The notes under the pieces were generated by a model, which ran no database searches, was not told where the DNA came from, and saw only the letters and a program-made list of their open reading frames with translations. DNA of 64,000 nt from Ctenosaura bakeri (lineage: Eukaryota; Chordata; Lepidosauria; Squamata; Iguanidae): the NCBI GenBank assembly GCA_948474755.1, contig CAOLHI010000024.1, positions 1,054,001-1,118,000 on the forward strand, read 5' to 3'. The position numbers and the translations under genes were made by a program. Below are positions 10,939 to 21,751 of this stretch, piece after piece (within the stretch, counting starts at the first letter, position 1; every line of letters starts with the position of its first letter).

Positions 10939-12674
10939 ACATACACACACACACCTAAAACAAGCACTGATGTGGGCTCTGGCCCATAAAAGCTTATGTC
11001 AACAAACAAATTCCAATGCTCCTCAGGAATTTACCTAGTACAAGGCTTCCAAAAGCAGTGCGTTTCCGTTCCAAGATACAGAAGGTGAAAAAAGAACGAG
11101 GGATGCTTCAGCCTCCTGCATAATTGCAGGCCTGGCTGAAAACATTAAGAAGTAATTGAAAATTTGTAATGGGAGCTCAAGGATCCCTGTTAATGCCACT
11201 GAAATTGCCTGTAAGGACTCCACATAACAAAAACCTCAAAACTATCTGCGTATCATATGGTAAGTCAAGCACATGTAACACACATTTATGTTGTATTGCA
11301 TTATTATCCAGGGACTATAGGTCTGATTTCACAGCTCATGATCAGTGGTTGATTTTCTTTGAGAGCAATCAATTAAAAGTCACGTTAATGTGCTTCTGAG
11401 GAGATGAACAGTAGTTTTCTTTCTTTTTTTCTTTACCATCCCATATTCCCTTTCCCTACACACCTAGAAATATAAAGGAGGGCTTACAAAGTGGTTGTAT
11501 ATTTCTGTGGGTCTACTGATAAATGTTCAAAATGCACGTTTTCATCTTAATGGCCACACTCTTAAGGAAAAACTAAAACATGCAGGCTGCATCATTGGTT
11601 CATTTGCATGCATTATGGATACATGCCACAAACACACACACAGAAGAGGATTATCTGTCATAATACCCAATTCATTAGAACCAGCTAAGAATCACAGAAT
11701 AGTGAGAGTTGGTAAAAGGCAATATAGTGATTAGCATGCTGGTATTTCAAGTAGAGAGATCTGAGACTGTGTGAGAAAAGAAAAGCAAGGGGCACATGTT
11801 CTTAGAATAAAAACACAAGCTGAATATTTTCTAGGAACCAGCTAGACACACACTATCTCAGAAGTGCAAATAGTGTAGCCCTCTGAATACCACTAGATTG
11901 CACTTCAATTGGTTTTGTGGCTAGGACTGGTGGGATTCATAGTCTAACAACATCTGAAGGAAATAGGAACTAGAGAGCAAATAAATTCTGCTGTTTCCCT
12001 CCCCACAACAACTCATTTTGTCCATGATTGTCTTTCCAAAATTTTTCACAAATCGGTTATTTCTTCATAGTTCTTCATAGTTCTTATTTTCTTGTTATGA
12101 GTAGTGGCAGCTGAGGGCTTCTGTGTGAACGTGGCAATGAATCCACTCTGCAGTTTCATCCTCACAGTAAAGTAAGTATATAACCTAATAAACCTATTTT
12201 GGGAATAGGGTCCAACACCTTGAATAGCATCTTTAAAATCTAGACTAAATCCCAGAACAGATTCATTGCTACACTTACATCAAAGCAACCAATTATAACT
12301 GGCTATAAGCAATGTCTGTGTTCCTAGTCTTTTTCCCTCCTTAACTTACACAAGATGGCTTGATCTGGAACTGGGGGTAGTCCCAGCCCTCTTCAAGGGT
12401 CCTTTCAATGCTGGACACTGACACATGTTACTGCTATAGCATAAGCTTTATGATGGTAAATGATGCAACAGATGGTACATAGCAGGAAAGCATTCCAGCC
12501 CTTTTGCTGATGTAACCAGTGGTAAAATCTGGCCCCTACATGAATTCTACCAAGAGTAATTCCTTTGGCCAGCAATCAGATCAAATCCCTCTAGCTATAT
12601 GTCCTAGGGCGCTTGGATCAACGTGCACTACCTTCCAGCCTTAGGCAAATGGAAGATGGGCTCCTATTTGCAGA
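9336..12674. other. Mostly unique noncoding DNA
   Basis: Weak hAT-derived fragments (ATGGCCAGGCATAAGGGAAG near 9640; GGGATTCATAGTCTAACAAC near 11935), a compound microsatellite at 10896-10954 and a TTCTTCATAG duplication at about 12061-12085. No gene is recognised; the open frames are isolated and short. Confidence 0.5.
10896..10954. repeat. Compound (AT)n(GA)n(CA)n microsatellite
   Basis: Three adjoining dinucleotide runs with sharp transitions at about 10914 and 10938. Confidence 0.9.
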
Positions 12675-13640
12675 AGCAAAGAAAGAAAATCAAAGTATGC
12701 AAGCATGACTCATCTCCTGCCTAACAGCTATGAAAACTGTCCAGGTAGGTTAACAACAGAAAAGGTTAACTTTCCCATTTGGTTCTCACCTTTAAAATCT
12801 TATCTCAGCCTCAGACCACAAAATGAATACAAAAAGTACCCAACAGGATCACTAATACATATGAACACTTTCATACCACTGGACAGCTCTTAATATTTGG
12901 CCATGGTGCTAACAAGGACTCTGAAACCCATCTGCCTGGTGACAGAGTCCCATCTCACTACACAAGACCTTGCTTAGGATTAATGCTGTCATATGTGAAT
13001 TAACCCCTGAGCTGTGATGAATGAAAAGCATGCTGCACTTGAGTTAGAATTCATGAGCAGTGTAACTGTAGTGCGTAGGCCAGGTTTCTATTGCTGTAGC
13101 AGTCCATTATGCAAACTAAAGATGCCTATCTTTCCTTTAATAACTTAACCAGCACAGGGAAGGAAAGCCCTTGTTTCATTTTTAAAGTATTCATCTTAAT
13201 AAAATTTATCAGGACTGAACTAAGTATTTCACTTGCTTAAATTCATTCCTTGCCCTCTATCCCCTGAAAAGTTAAGTTCCCTACAGCTTCTACAGGCCTG
13301 ATCCCAATAGACTGAGAACAGCATAGCTAACTAGGGGAGAGAAAAGGCACCTAATTTGCATTTAATGCTGAGTTTCTTGAGTTTCTCATGAGAAGTTTCG
13401 GATCAGGAAAATAATTCATTCTATTTAAAAGGCTGCTTCATATGACAACTTCTGAATTCACCTCAGTGACAACTCCTGGTTATCTGATTAACCAATAATA
13501 GTTACTGGCATTACAATAAAACAAAATAAATTAAGGGGGAACACTTTAGTAAACATGCATAAAGATCTATACTTCTTTCCTTCAGCTTTAGCTGTTTGTC
13601 TAGTCTAAATAAGAAAGGGAGAGTTAAAAATAAGAGGCGT
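12675..13640. other. Unique noncoding DNA
   Basis: The first 70 bases (12675-12744) look weakly exon-like, with TTTGCAG before and CCAGGTAGGT after, but the flanks are poor. Otherwise no gene, RNA or repeat is recognised. Confidence 0.4.
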
Positions 13641-13644
13641 CTTC

Positions 13645-13812
13645 TGACTAGTATGGGAGACCACTAGTGAATAACAAAGTGCTGTAGGCTATATTTCAGA
13701 AGAGGGATCTGGTGAAATCACCTCTGAGAATTCCTTGCCTAAGAAAACCCTGTGAAATTCATGGGATTGCCATAAGTCAGCAGACAACTTGAAGGGATAT
13801 GTATACACACAA
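13645..13812 (+). mobile_element. 5S-rRNA-derived SINE, 5'-truncated copy
   Basis: Begins inside the 5S-derived head at GTATGGGAGACC (box C region), continues through GTGCTGTAGGCTA (the 3' end of 5S), and then has a SINE body with CCTTGCCTAAGAAAACCCTG and a tail with GCCATAAGTCAGCAGACAAC and CTTGAAGGGATATG. Compare the fuller copies at 34163 and 56243. The tail resembles the tRNA-SINE/Bov-B tails in this window. Confidence 0.75.
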
Positions 13813-14304
13813 TGAGAAGTTTAAGGACTCAAGTTTGAGATGACTTAAGCCAAGAGAAAGAAGAGGAGTTTTTTGCAAAATAGGATTCGGACGAAGTGGG
13901 CTTCTCTGCTGAATTGAAAGCTAGGAAGTTATATGGCTGTCTTGCTAGTATAGGTTTGATATTCTTATTGAAGCATGAGTCTCTTTAAGTATCATATGTG
14001 AAAACTTAAAAGGAGTAAAATGAGCCTACCAGAGTCTTCAGAAGAAGCCTTTCTTTTGATTCCAACCACTATTGCAGGCACATTTGGTGATGATGCAGGA
14101 AATGGTCTTCTTGGTAGCCACTCAGAGGCTGTGGAATTCCCTCCCATAGGAGAATCAGTTGGCCTGAACTCTTTCTGACAGCTGCCAAAGATCATTTAAT
14201 TTAAGCAGGCTTTAGGAATTTAACTGTTTGTGGCAAAAAGTTCTTTTAATGGTGGTGGGAGGGGATGTGCTTATAATTTCTGTGTTTTAAATGGTTTTGA
14301 ATTA
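13813..14304. other. Unique DNA holding a possible minus-strand exon
   Basis: See the candidate at 14028-14182. The rest shows nothing recognised up to the TA dinucleotide at 14303-14304, which flanks the Tigger-like element. Confidence 0.4.
14028..14182 (-). other. Candidate exon D (minus strand, unknown)
   Basis: On the minus strand a polar, low-hydrophobicity open frame reads QKEFRPTDSP, then SEWLPRRPFP, then PAIVVGIKRK and ends ASSEDSG at a donor, CTG then GTAGGC. The upstream acceptor (CTTTGGCAG) has a weak pyrimidine tract. Its composition is more protein-like than most frames in the window, and the segment lies outside recognised repeats. I do not recognise the protein. It may be one exon of a gene whose other exons lie outside, or chance. 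Confidence 0.2.
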
Positions 14305-14803
14305 CAATCCTCCCTCCACTTTCACAGGTTTTACCTTCATGAGTTTGATTATTTGCGAGGTGTCATGTACCTTCCCCCCATTCTCCCTCTCCCATTTCCT
14401 TGTGTTTTACTGGGCACAGAAAAAGAAGACATGTGGCTGGACAAAAGTTAAGGAAATGGGGAGAGGAGCCATACATGTGTCTTCCTTCTCCCCCCACCAG
14501 AGCTCCCTCTCCCATTCCCTTGCTTCTGACCTTGGCACTGAGAACTCACGTTAAGGCAAAAGGGAAGAGGATGCGGGGGGAAGACTCACATACACTTTCC
14601 TTCTTCCCTCCAGAGCTCCCCCTCCCATTCTATTGCCTCTGCCCCAGTGCTGAGAACTCAAACAGAGGCAAAGGGCAGGGGAATGGGGAAAAATACGCAT
14701 GGACACCTTCCTTCTCCACTCTAGAGCTTCCTCCTCCCATTCCCTTGCCTCTGGCCCTGGTGCATAAAAGGCAAGAAACCCTCGTGTAGTGGAGGGCCCA
14801 CTG
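14305..14803. mobile_element. Tigger/pogo-like element with internal minisatellite
   Basis: Flanked by TA (14303-14304 and 14804-14805). The left end is CAATCCTCCCTCCACTTT, followed by the subterminal GTTTGATTATTTGCGAG motif; the right end GTGGAGGGCCCACTG is its inverse. CAG..CTG ends with TA target duplication are the pogo/Tigger pattern. The interior is about 3.6 copies of a roughly 110-bp unit with CCAGAGCTCCCTCTCCCATT and GCACTGAGAACTCA. No transposase remains. Open frames here (up to 129 codons) cross the minisatellite. Confidence 0.75.
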
Positions 14804-14983
14804 TATGTTTTAATATGATTGTTTATGTTTCAAAAAAAAAACTGATCTTATTACTTGACTTTTAACTTTTCTTTGTTTTTAGTCTATACTATAAGTTGCC
14901 TGTAACTGATTCATATTGATGATCCCTGTATATTAATCATCATGGCAATAGCGTGAGGAATATATAGGGATTGTAAAAGTTCA
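14804..14983. other. Short unique spacer
   Basis: An A/T-rich spacer with nothing recognised between two transposons. Confidence 0.5.
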
Positions 14984-15254
14984 CCAGTCCTGCCTTAGCT
15001 GGCACCTGCCACTACTAGTGAAAGTGATCTTCCCTCCTGTCAGTCAGGACACAGCAGGTTGATGTTACCACCACCACCATCTATGAGTGATCTCTGGTAC
15101 ACAGAGGAATTGCAACAGAGATCCTGCTTCTGACTGTTGCACCATAGATGACTGATGGGAGGAAGGTGGAAACATCAGCCTACTACGTCCTGACTGACAG
15201 GAGAACAGATCTCCATCGCTTACAGTGGATACTGCCCAGTAAGATAGGATTGGG
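14984..15254. mobile_element. 271-bp imperfect palindrome, probable foldback MITE
   Basis: The ends CCAGTCCTGCCTTAGCTGG and CCCAGTAAGATAGGATTGG are inverse copies. Pairing continues inward through CTCCTGTCAGTCAGGAC (left) and GTCCTGACTGACAGGAG (right), then TTGATGTTACCACC / GGTGGAAACATCAG, to an inner CTATGAG/CATAG region. Nearly the whole segment can fold on itself. No other copy is in the window and I do not recognise the family. Confidence 0.7.
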
Positions 15255-15374
15255 CAGGGGGGATGGGCCAGGAGATGCTACTGTATTTAAATATATTTAA
15301 TTTACTTAACTAAGTAGCCAACCTAGACTTGTTCCTATATTTATACCAATGTAACTCTGTTAGGTTTCAAAGTA

Positions 15375-15637
15375 CAGTGAGTACTCCACTTTTGCCAGGG
15401 TTAGTGGCATAAGACCCCTGAGAAAATGGAAAAAATATAAATCAAAATCATTAACACTTTTTTTAAAAAGTTGAGGACACTTCTCTAGGAATCTCTAGTT
15501 CCTCCAGTGCAATTCTATGGTCAGCTTCTGGAAGAAGTGGGCTGTAGAGTCATGCTGGAGGACTTAGCAATGCTAGAGAAGTGTTCTTTCTAGGAAACTC
15601 TAGGTCTTCCGGTGTGACTCTATGGTCCACTTCCACT
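15375..15637 (+). mobile_element. Tigger-like left end plus a direct duplication
   Basis: A TA at 15373-15374 precedes CAGTGAGTACTCCACTTT, then CCAGGGTTAGTGGCATAAGA. This pattern of CAGT followed by an origin-like lead-in is seen in Tigger-type ends. The right end is missing. Inside, a roughly 105-bp unit is duplicated: CTCTAGGAATCTCTAGTTCC (about 15483) recurs as TTCTAGGAAACTCTAGGTC (about 15588), each followed by a C/T-rich stretch and CTATGGTC. Confidence 0.45.
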
Positions 15638-15873
15638 GTGTGATGTAGTAATTTACATGTTCGACTAGGACTCTGAGAAATGAGGTTCCAATTCCAATTT
15701 GGCCGTGGAAATCCACTGAGTGGTCTCGGCAAATCATCGTCGCTCAGCCTCAGAGGAAGGCAGTGACAACCCCCCTTGAACAAATCTTGCAAAAAAAAAA
15801 GAAAAGAAAAAAGGGAGAGATTGCCCTAGGGTCACCATGAGTGGGAATCAACATGAAGACACAACACATCACA
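15638..15873 (+). mobile_element. Sauria-type tRNA SINE, copy 1
   Basis: The 5' tRNA-like part has drifted (GTGTGATGTAGTAATTTACA). The body has GGCCGTGGAAATCCACTGAG, CTCAGCCTCAGAGGAAGGCA and GAACAAATCTTGC. An A-rich run at about 15790-15815 replaces the usual link before CCCTAGGGTCACCATGAG. The 80-codon minus frame here is only this repeat. Confidence 0.85.
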
Positions 15874-16709
15874 ATGAATTCTGTTGCAGAATTTGAAAGA
15901 AACAGTTCTGAAAAGAATTTATTTTACTTAGCTTTCATTAACCTTTGTGTGAGTATTGGAGAAATAAACATGCTTTCTCACTGAATCATATTCAAGCTAA
16001 TGTTCATACTAGAACAGCATGATGGTAATTAGTTTAGTCCCTTGTGAAACAAGGTCAGCATCTTCAAATGTTTTCTTATTTCTTGTTCACCATACCTAAA
16101 ACATGATTTTACACAAGTGGGCCATTAGCAGAACTGGTTGTGTTTTCTTTTGGTTTAGAGAAACCAAAAGAAAAGCTTCGAACCTTGTGCATTGTTTGAT
16201 CTGAGATTTCTGACAGTTTAAAATAACAAAATCTTAAAACAGGTCTGTGATCAACAAAGCATCCATGACAGTAGGAAAGTGAAGCTCAGCCACCTACTAT
16301 TCAGTCAAAGGCAGCAATAAAAACCATTTGTAAAAGATCAAAATCCTTACATTTTTAGCATATCAGACAACTAACTCACTTTTAGCTGGATAAGCATGCC
16401 AGCTCTTGAGACTTCTTTTGAAAAGACAATATTCATTGTTTCAACAAAGTTTATTTATTTAATTATTCATTCATATATACATAATATATATGTACATCAT
16501 TAGATCTATCAGTGTGCATGGTCCTGTGAAGAGCTGCATAAAGAAAGAAGACTTCTCTGTTCCCAAGCTTGAAATGCAAGTTTTGATGGGTCAGGGGGAG
16601 ACAATGAAGGGGAATGGAGGGAGAGCATGATAAAAAAAATGTACATGTGCACATTCACACACACACACACAGACTTTGTTCTGGTTGAGAATAAGGACTT
16701 GGGATTAAG
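15874..16709. other. Unique AT-rich DNA with a CA run
   Basis: No gene is recognised. An 8.5-unit CA run lies at 16655-16671. Confidence 0.5.
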
Positions 16710-16847
16710 CCAAGGGTAGGAATCATGCAGTCTTCCAGATATTGTTGAACTACAGCTCCCAGCATTCATCAGCATTCACTATTTTGGGTAGAGCTAATGG
16801 TAGTTGCAGTTGAACTTCATCAGGAGGGTCACATAATTCCTACCCGT
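16710..16847. mobile_element. hAT-type MITE (ACTACAACTCCCAGCA class)
   Basis: The ends AGGGTAGGAATCATGCAG and CATAATTCCTACCC are inverse, and the interior has GTTGAACTACAGCTCCCAGC and GTTGCAGTTGAACT. This is the same family as the copy at 28636, which shows an 8-bp duplication. Confidence 0.7.
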
Positions 16848-17784
16848 GTTAAACAAATTCACAAAAGAAGGAAGTTTGTGAAAATAAAAAGGTGGCACCA
16901 CTTTGTGACTAATAAAGAGAATTACTCTAGTGCCTTTGGGCAGATGTTCAGATGTGCTGCAACCCACAGTAGTGGAGTACTTTTACTCACACATACCCCA
17001 TGCTTCCATTCCTATTTCTTGCCTGGCACAAAAACCTTAGCTGTCTGCTGCTACCTGCTCTCACTACAGAATGTTGTATGTACCATTCTCTATGTCACCA
17101 GAGCCCAAAGAGGTGGAACCAAAGTACAGAAACAGGTTGCTACCCATGTATATTACATCAGATGCTACAAAGATACAAAACCCCAGCTTTGTGGTAGCCA
17201 GGGCCATGGAAGAAGCAGAATAACACTGGGATAGCTTAGATTTTCCAACAGCAACTACATTTTCCATCTCAAGATCCACACCCTTTGGCATGCTCTTTTC
17301 CGCACCAACATACCCTGTACGGGAACTCTACCAGGCTCCAGGAATCTCTATACTGTACTTTGCTTCTATTGTACTATGCTTCTATACCAACTTGCTTCTA
17401 TATTAGCCCTCATTATATGTTCATCGTAGTATTTGAAAAGTAAAATGTTTTACTCATTGTGTTGGGGAAAGGAACTTGTTTTCTTGTTCTAAATTTGTTG
17501 CTGAGAATGGCATAAAACCAGAAAAATCCCTGTCAGCACATCTCTTCCCAAAATGTTTAGAAGGAGCCAGAAAACAGTTGTTACACTAGTTGTTAATTCC
17601 TCCTCTTTATGTTACTTTCGGAATGTGAATGTCTTCTTAGCAAGAAAAATTACTCATTACAAGGTAAGGAAGTGGCCTGCAACCTTCTACTTTCAAGCCC
17701 TGAACAGCCTTAGCTGGCATACCTCATAATGAAAGATCATAGAGGTTGCTCTCCAGCAGCATATCTTCTGTCCATGATCTAAAG
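16848..17784. other. Unique noncoding DNA
   Basis: A 145-codon plus frame (16797-17234) begins inside the hAT repeat and has no recognisable domain, signal or splice context. I treat it as chance. Confidence 0.5.
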
Positions 17785-18423
17785 CAGTTAACTCTTTGCA
17801 TTCCTTTCAGCTGTGCAGGTTCTGAGCCATGAAAGTGAATATACAAAAAACTAATTTCAGTAAGTGCAAATTTCAGACTTTGGCACTTAGCAAAATTTAT
17901 TTGATATAAGAACAAAAATACTACAGTGAACTTAAGCAGGAAAGAGCAATTGTGGAAGGCTAAGTATTAGTCCCCAAGGAGACCTTAGAAGGCCACACCT
18001 GCTCCAGCCCCCCCCCCAAAAAAAAACCATTTTTGGCCTCAACATCTCTAGGGGTTTGCAGGCATTTTATGACATTTTGGGTTTCAAAAAGCGTACTTCC
18101 TTAGCCAAAATTGGCCTGGGGCCTGCAAAACATCGTGGAAATGGACTCCATACACCAGTGGATATTTCAGAGCATTTCAAGGCAAATTTTTTTACAACTT
18201 TTGGGAAAAGTTTGCATTTTTTTTTTACCCTTTGGAGTGACCAAGGGGGCTTCAAACATGGCAGAAATGTCCTACACACCCTCATTTGGAGGCCTTTTTG
18301 AAGAAAAAAAATGTTTTTGAAAAATTTCTTTTGCCAAAAAATTATTTTTTACCCAGGACCCACAACAACAGCCCTGGGTAGGGCTGCTGCATGCAGCCCA
18401 CAGGCCCCACTTTGCCAACCCCT
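17785..18423 (-). mobile_element. hAT-like element with CAGGGGTTGGCAAAG end
   Basis: The right end, read on the minus strand, begins CAGGGGTTGGCAAAGTGGGG, a common hAT-type terminus, followed by CATGCAGCAGCCCTACCC. Its body (about 17990-18360) is homologous to the element at about 50200-50787. The 8 bases ATCTAAAG after the right end (18424-18431) also occur exactly at 17777-17784, just before a CAG, so this may be the target duplication. However, the left terminus itself matches poorly. The left boundary is therefore tentative. Confidence 0.55.
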
Positions 18424-18431
18424 GATCTAAA

Positions 18432-19131
18432 GAGTTTTGGTTTCATCAGACCAAAGTGAGTATTCTACAATATGTTAGATGGTGCTGTGCTAGATGACTG
18501 CATGTTGTCTACATTCAGTCCATCAGACATGAAATTTGGTCTGAAGATATTTTGTTTTCCACTCTGCTGCTTGAAATAGTCCAAGGAAGAGAACATGTCT
18601 TATTCCCAGTACCAATTAGTGTCAGAAAAATGACCCTGCCAGGGTTTGTAGGCCAGTGTGCAAACTCATGACATCTTTGTGCTTGAATGCTAAGTCAAAA
18701 CTTAATTTGCTGCTTCTGTTCTAGCTTTAGCTGATGTCTGTGATGGAGAGACAAGGGCCATGATCTCTTGACTTTCCTCTGAAACAAAAGAAATTCAAAA
18801 AGATATTAAAGATAGCTGCACATATTCCAGAGGATACTTTGGGAAGTGTAGTCTGCTTTTGTCCTCTTCATCTTCTCTTGCGATGAGGTCTGTTGTGCTT
18901 CTTTGAAACTTTTACAGAAGCCTGAGTATGTTTAAAATGGTCTTTGAAGCACTGTTGTGAACAGAAAGGGGGACAAATTTTATGGATATGGATACTATTG
19001 GTACTTTCTCTTCTCAGCTTCCCTGGACAAATCTGATATGTTGCTTAAAACCCAGTGAATGGTTTGTGCTTCACAACCTGTTCTAACTTCATAAACCACA
19101 TTTTTGTTAAATGACTGATGAGAGCCAATCA
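18432..19131. other. Unique noncoding DNA
   Basis: Nothing recognised. Confidence 0.5.
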
Positions 19132-19562
19132 GGCACTTTTCACACTTTACCTTGTAACGCTGCTGGGTTGGGGTCCTCGTGTGAGAAGCCTGGGCAGGAA
19201 GGCTCTCGCAAGCCTCCTGCTTCATCTCCGCAGCTCCTTCCTGCTCGCGTGAGAGCCCTGCCCTCACCCCACCCTTTCCTTCTGCAGTGCAGCCTGGGAG
19301 TTGGAGGCTGTACTGAGGAGAGGACACACAACCAACCCAGCTCCAGAGGCTCCACATGGCAGGTGACTGCGGCCCAGGTCCGTGAGCGTTGCACAAGCGA
19401 GGGTCATTTTCAGCTAAAAGCCAAAAATAAAAAAATGCATGTTTGCTGCACGTGAGGGCCTTGAGCGTTGCGTAAATGGTAGTGCGTCATGCAGACCGCT
19501 CCTCACATTTACGCGATGCTCAAGGGGCCCTTTCGCTTGCAAACTGCCGTGCGAAAAGGTCT
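19132..19562 (-). mobile_element. MITE family 1, copy c
   Basis: A 431-bp copy in reverse orientation. The left GGCACTTTTCACAC and the right GTGCGAAAAGGTCT are the termini; the flanks are TCA and TTA, an imperfect 3-bp duplication. The strong hairpin (CTTGAGCGTTGCGTAAATG against CATTTACGCGATGCTCAAG) lies at the right, as expected for this orientation. Frames of 77-133 codons across it are artefacts. Confidence 0.85.
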
Positions 19563-19565
19563 TTA

Positions 19566-21631
19566 GACTGCTCTTAGTTGGGTTACACCCTGGCATAGAA
19601 ATAGGAACTGAGTCATACAAAAGCCATCTTTGTTATGCAAAAGAGACAGTATTGCCATCTGCTTGCCAATGAGATTGCTGCTCTTGTTGCCTCTTGCACG
19701 AAAAGAGTCCTGATTTTTGAGAAGCATAGTTCAAGAGGATTGCTTTTGGTCCTGGTTCACTGCAGAATCACAAAGCTTGAAAAATGTTTTTTTTTTTAGG
19801 AATACAACTTCCAGAATCTCCAAGCCAGCACAAGTGCTAGCCATGCTGGCTAGAGGCAACCAGGGAGCTGTAGACCAAGCCCTGTGAATCCCTATATGAA
19901 ATGTCATGAGCCTTACTTTTCAGACCAATGTGCTCTGACTTCAATGTCAAGGGAAGATTGCATTCTGACATACATTATTTTATAAACATAGTATTGTTAT
20001 TTAATTCATTCATTTATTTGATTAATTGATTAATATTATATTTCTATTCTCAAATTCAAGCAACATACTAATAGTGTGGAAAGATAAGCTTTTTATATTC
20101 CTCATAATCCTGCTATGACAGAAGAAGCTCTAACCTTTATGAAGTAATTTGATGATGAACAATAAACCACTCATTCAGCAGGAGAAAAAAATACTTAGTT
20201 CTTTCTATTGCAAATATTGTATCTTGATTACTTCATTATCTCCACTGTGTTTAGTTGTTAGATGGATTCACACAAATAAAATTATGCATGCTGAATTGTT
20301 ATGGTTAGATAGATTGGGGGTGTTGTATTTTTCCATTTTGAATGTTTTAGTTATCTTCCTGAATATTCCAAATTGCTTTTTAATGGATTTCTTCATATGT
20401 GTACTTTTGTTTTGAGAAGCTGGCAGGGCACATTGCATGAAATTAAATTTGACTCAGAATTTGATGATATGGAAGAAATCGGTATAGAAGTGAAGACTGT
20501 ATTTTGAAAGTCTAATATGTAGTCACTGTGCTGCAGTAAGGTGTGGGAATGTAGTCTTGTCTAAAAGTTTCCACACCAAAGCAGTAGTATAGGAAAAAAG
20601 AGGCCAAATAAAGGAGGCTGCTAGGAGAGTTTATTTAGATACTTCAAATGTGTGTCTTTGTTTAAACTACAGAGTGCCAAATGTTTGGCACAGAAAATTA
20701 ATTGTTGATGGGAACACTAGTTTTTTGAAATTCAACAATTATGTTTTAGTGGCTTAATAATTAATCAAGACATTTGTGCTTAACACCAAAGAATGCCTTT
20801 CCAACATTTCCCTCCCTCCAAGTTCTGTAATAAAGCTAATAATGCCAGGCATACAAGTAGTTAGTTTAATTAACCCTCTTTGACCGGAATGAGATATTTA
20901 GCTCGTCAGAGTCATATTTTATAGAAAACCCACACAATATTTATAATATCAGCATTTTGTAGCTTTGTCACTTGAATGCTTGTAAACAAACTCCATGAGC
21001 TTCAGCTGCTTGCTATGTATTTTTTTTAAATATAAATAGATTCTCTGTTATCACAGAAGGATTATAGAGAATATGAAAGACTTAAAGTATAACTGCTTTC
21101 CACAGTGTTAATCAACTTGTTTGCATATGGGAATGGAAATATAACATTAAGCAATGAATCAGTTTCCACTCACCCCCAAACCCTTTTTTCCCTTGTTGGG
21201 TTACTTTTTTGTCCCCTATATGTTGGGACAGGAAAAAAAAAAGTCCCATTCTTTTTTTCCTGCAAATTGGGATGGAGTAAAGCAAAGGTGATACGCTGTA
21301 GTTGTTAATATGTTTATTCCATGCTGCATTATCTCTCTACTATAGAGTGGAGAGTGGTCTACTTTAGTCTTCCCTAACCTGGGTTGCTCTGGATGTGTTG
21401 GACTTAACAACTCCCATTTTCTCCAGCCAGCATGGTCAATGACTATTCTTGATGAAGATGGTGAGTATTGTGACAAACATTTCTAGAAGGCACCAAACTG
21501 AGGCAGCTTGATCTCCTCTGAATATTCTGGGGAGCCCTCTAGCATCTTAGGCTGACAGGTATTTTCTAGAGAACCTTCAAAGACTAGTTTTGCCTATAAA
21601 ACATGTGTTCTGCTTCTGAAGTAATGTTGCT
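19566..21631. other. Mostly unique, AT-rich DNA
   Basis: hAT-class fragments lie near 19800-19870 (CTTCCAGAATCTCCAAGCC) and 21380-21455 (GTTGGACTTAACAACTCCCA). The AT-rich stretch 20600-21100 has homeodomain-like TAATTAA/TTTAATTAACC sites and no repeat signature. It could hold conserved noncoding sequence, but that cannot be judged from one genome. Confidence 0.4.
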
Positions 21632-21751
21632 AGTCTGAAAAACTGAGGAAATTACCTTTTGGAATGCAATCTCCTGAACTCCCACAATCAAGTAGCCAAA
21701 CTAGCTTGGGGATTTGGGGAACTGCAGTCCAAAAGTAACTTTCCAGACTCA
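21632..21751. mobile_element. hAT-type palindromic MITE (AAAAGTAACTTTCC class)
   Basis: The left arm GTCTGAAAAACTGAGGAAAT, with CCTTTTGGAATGCAATC, is inverse to the right arm GAACTGCAGTCC, AAAAGTAACTTTCC and AGACTC. It is related to the copies near 27220, 49621 and 56690. Confidence 0.6.

Noticed and set aside
12675..12744. 70-bp segment between TTTGCAG and CAGGTAGGT
   Set aside because: Weak acceptor, short, and open in one frame only; expected by chance.
16797..17234. 145-codon plus-strand frame
   Set aside because: Starts inside a hAT repeat, has no recognisable domain and no matching splice sites; stop-free runs of this size are plausible by chance.
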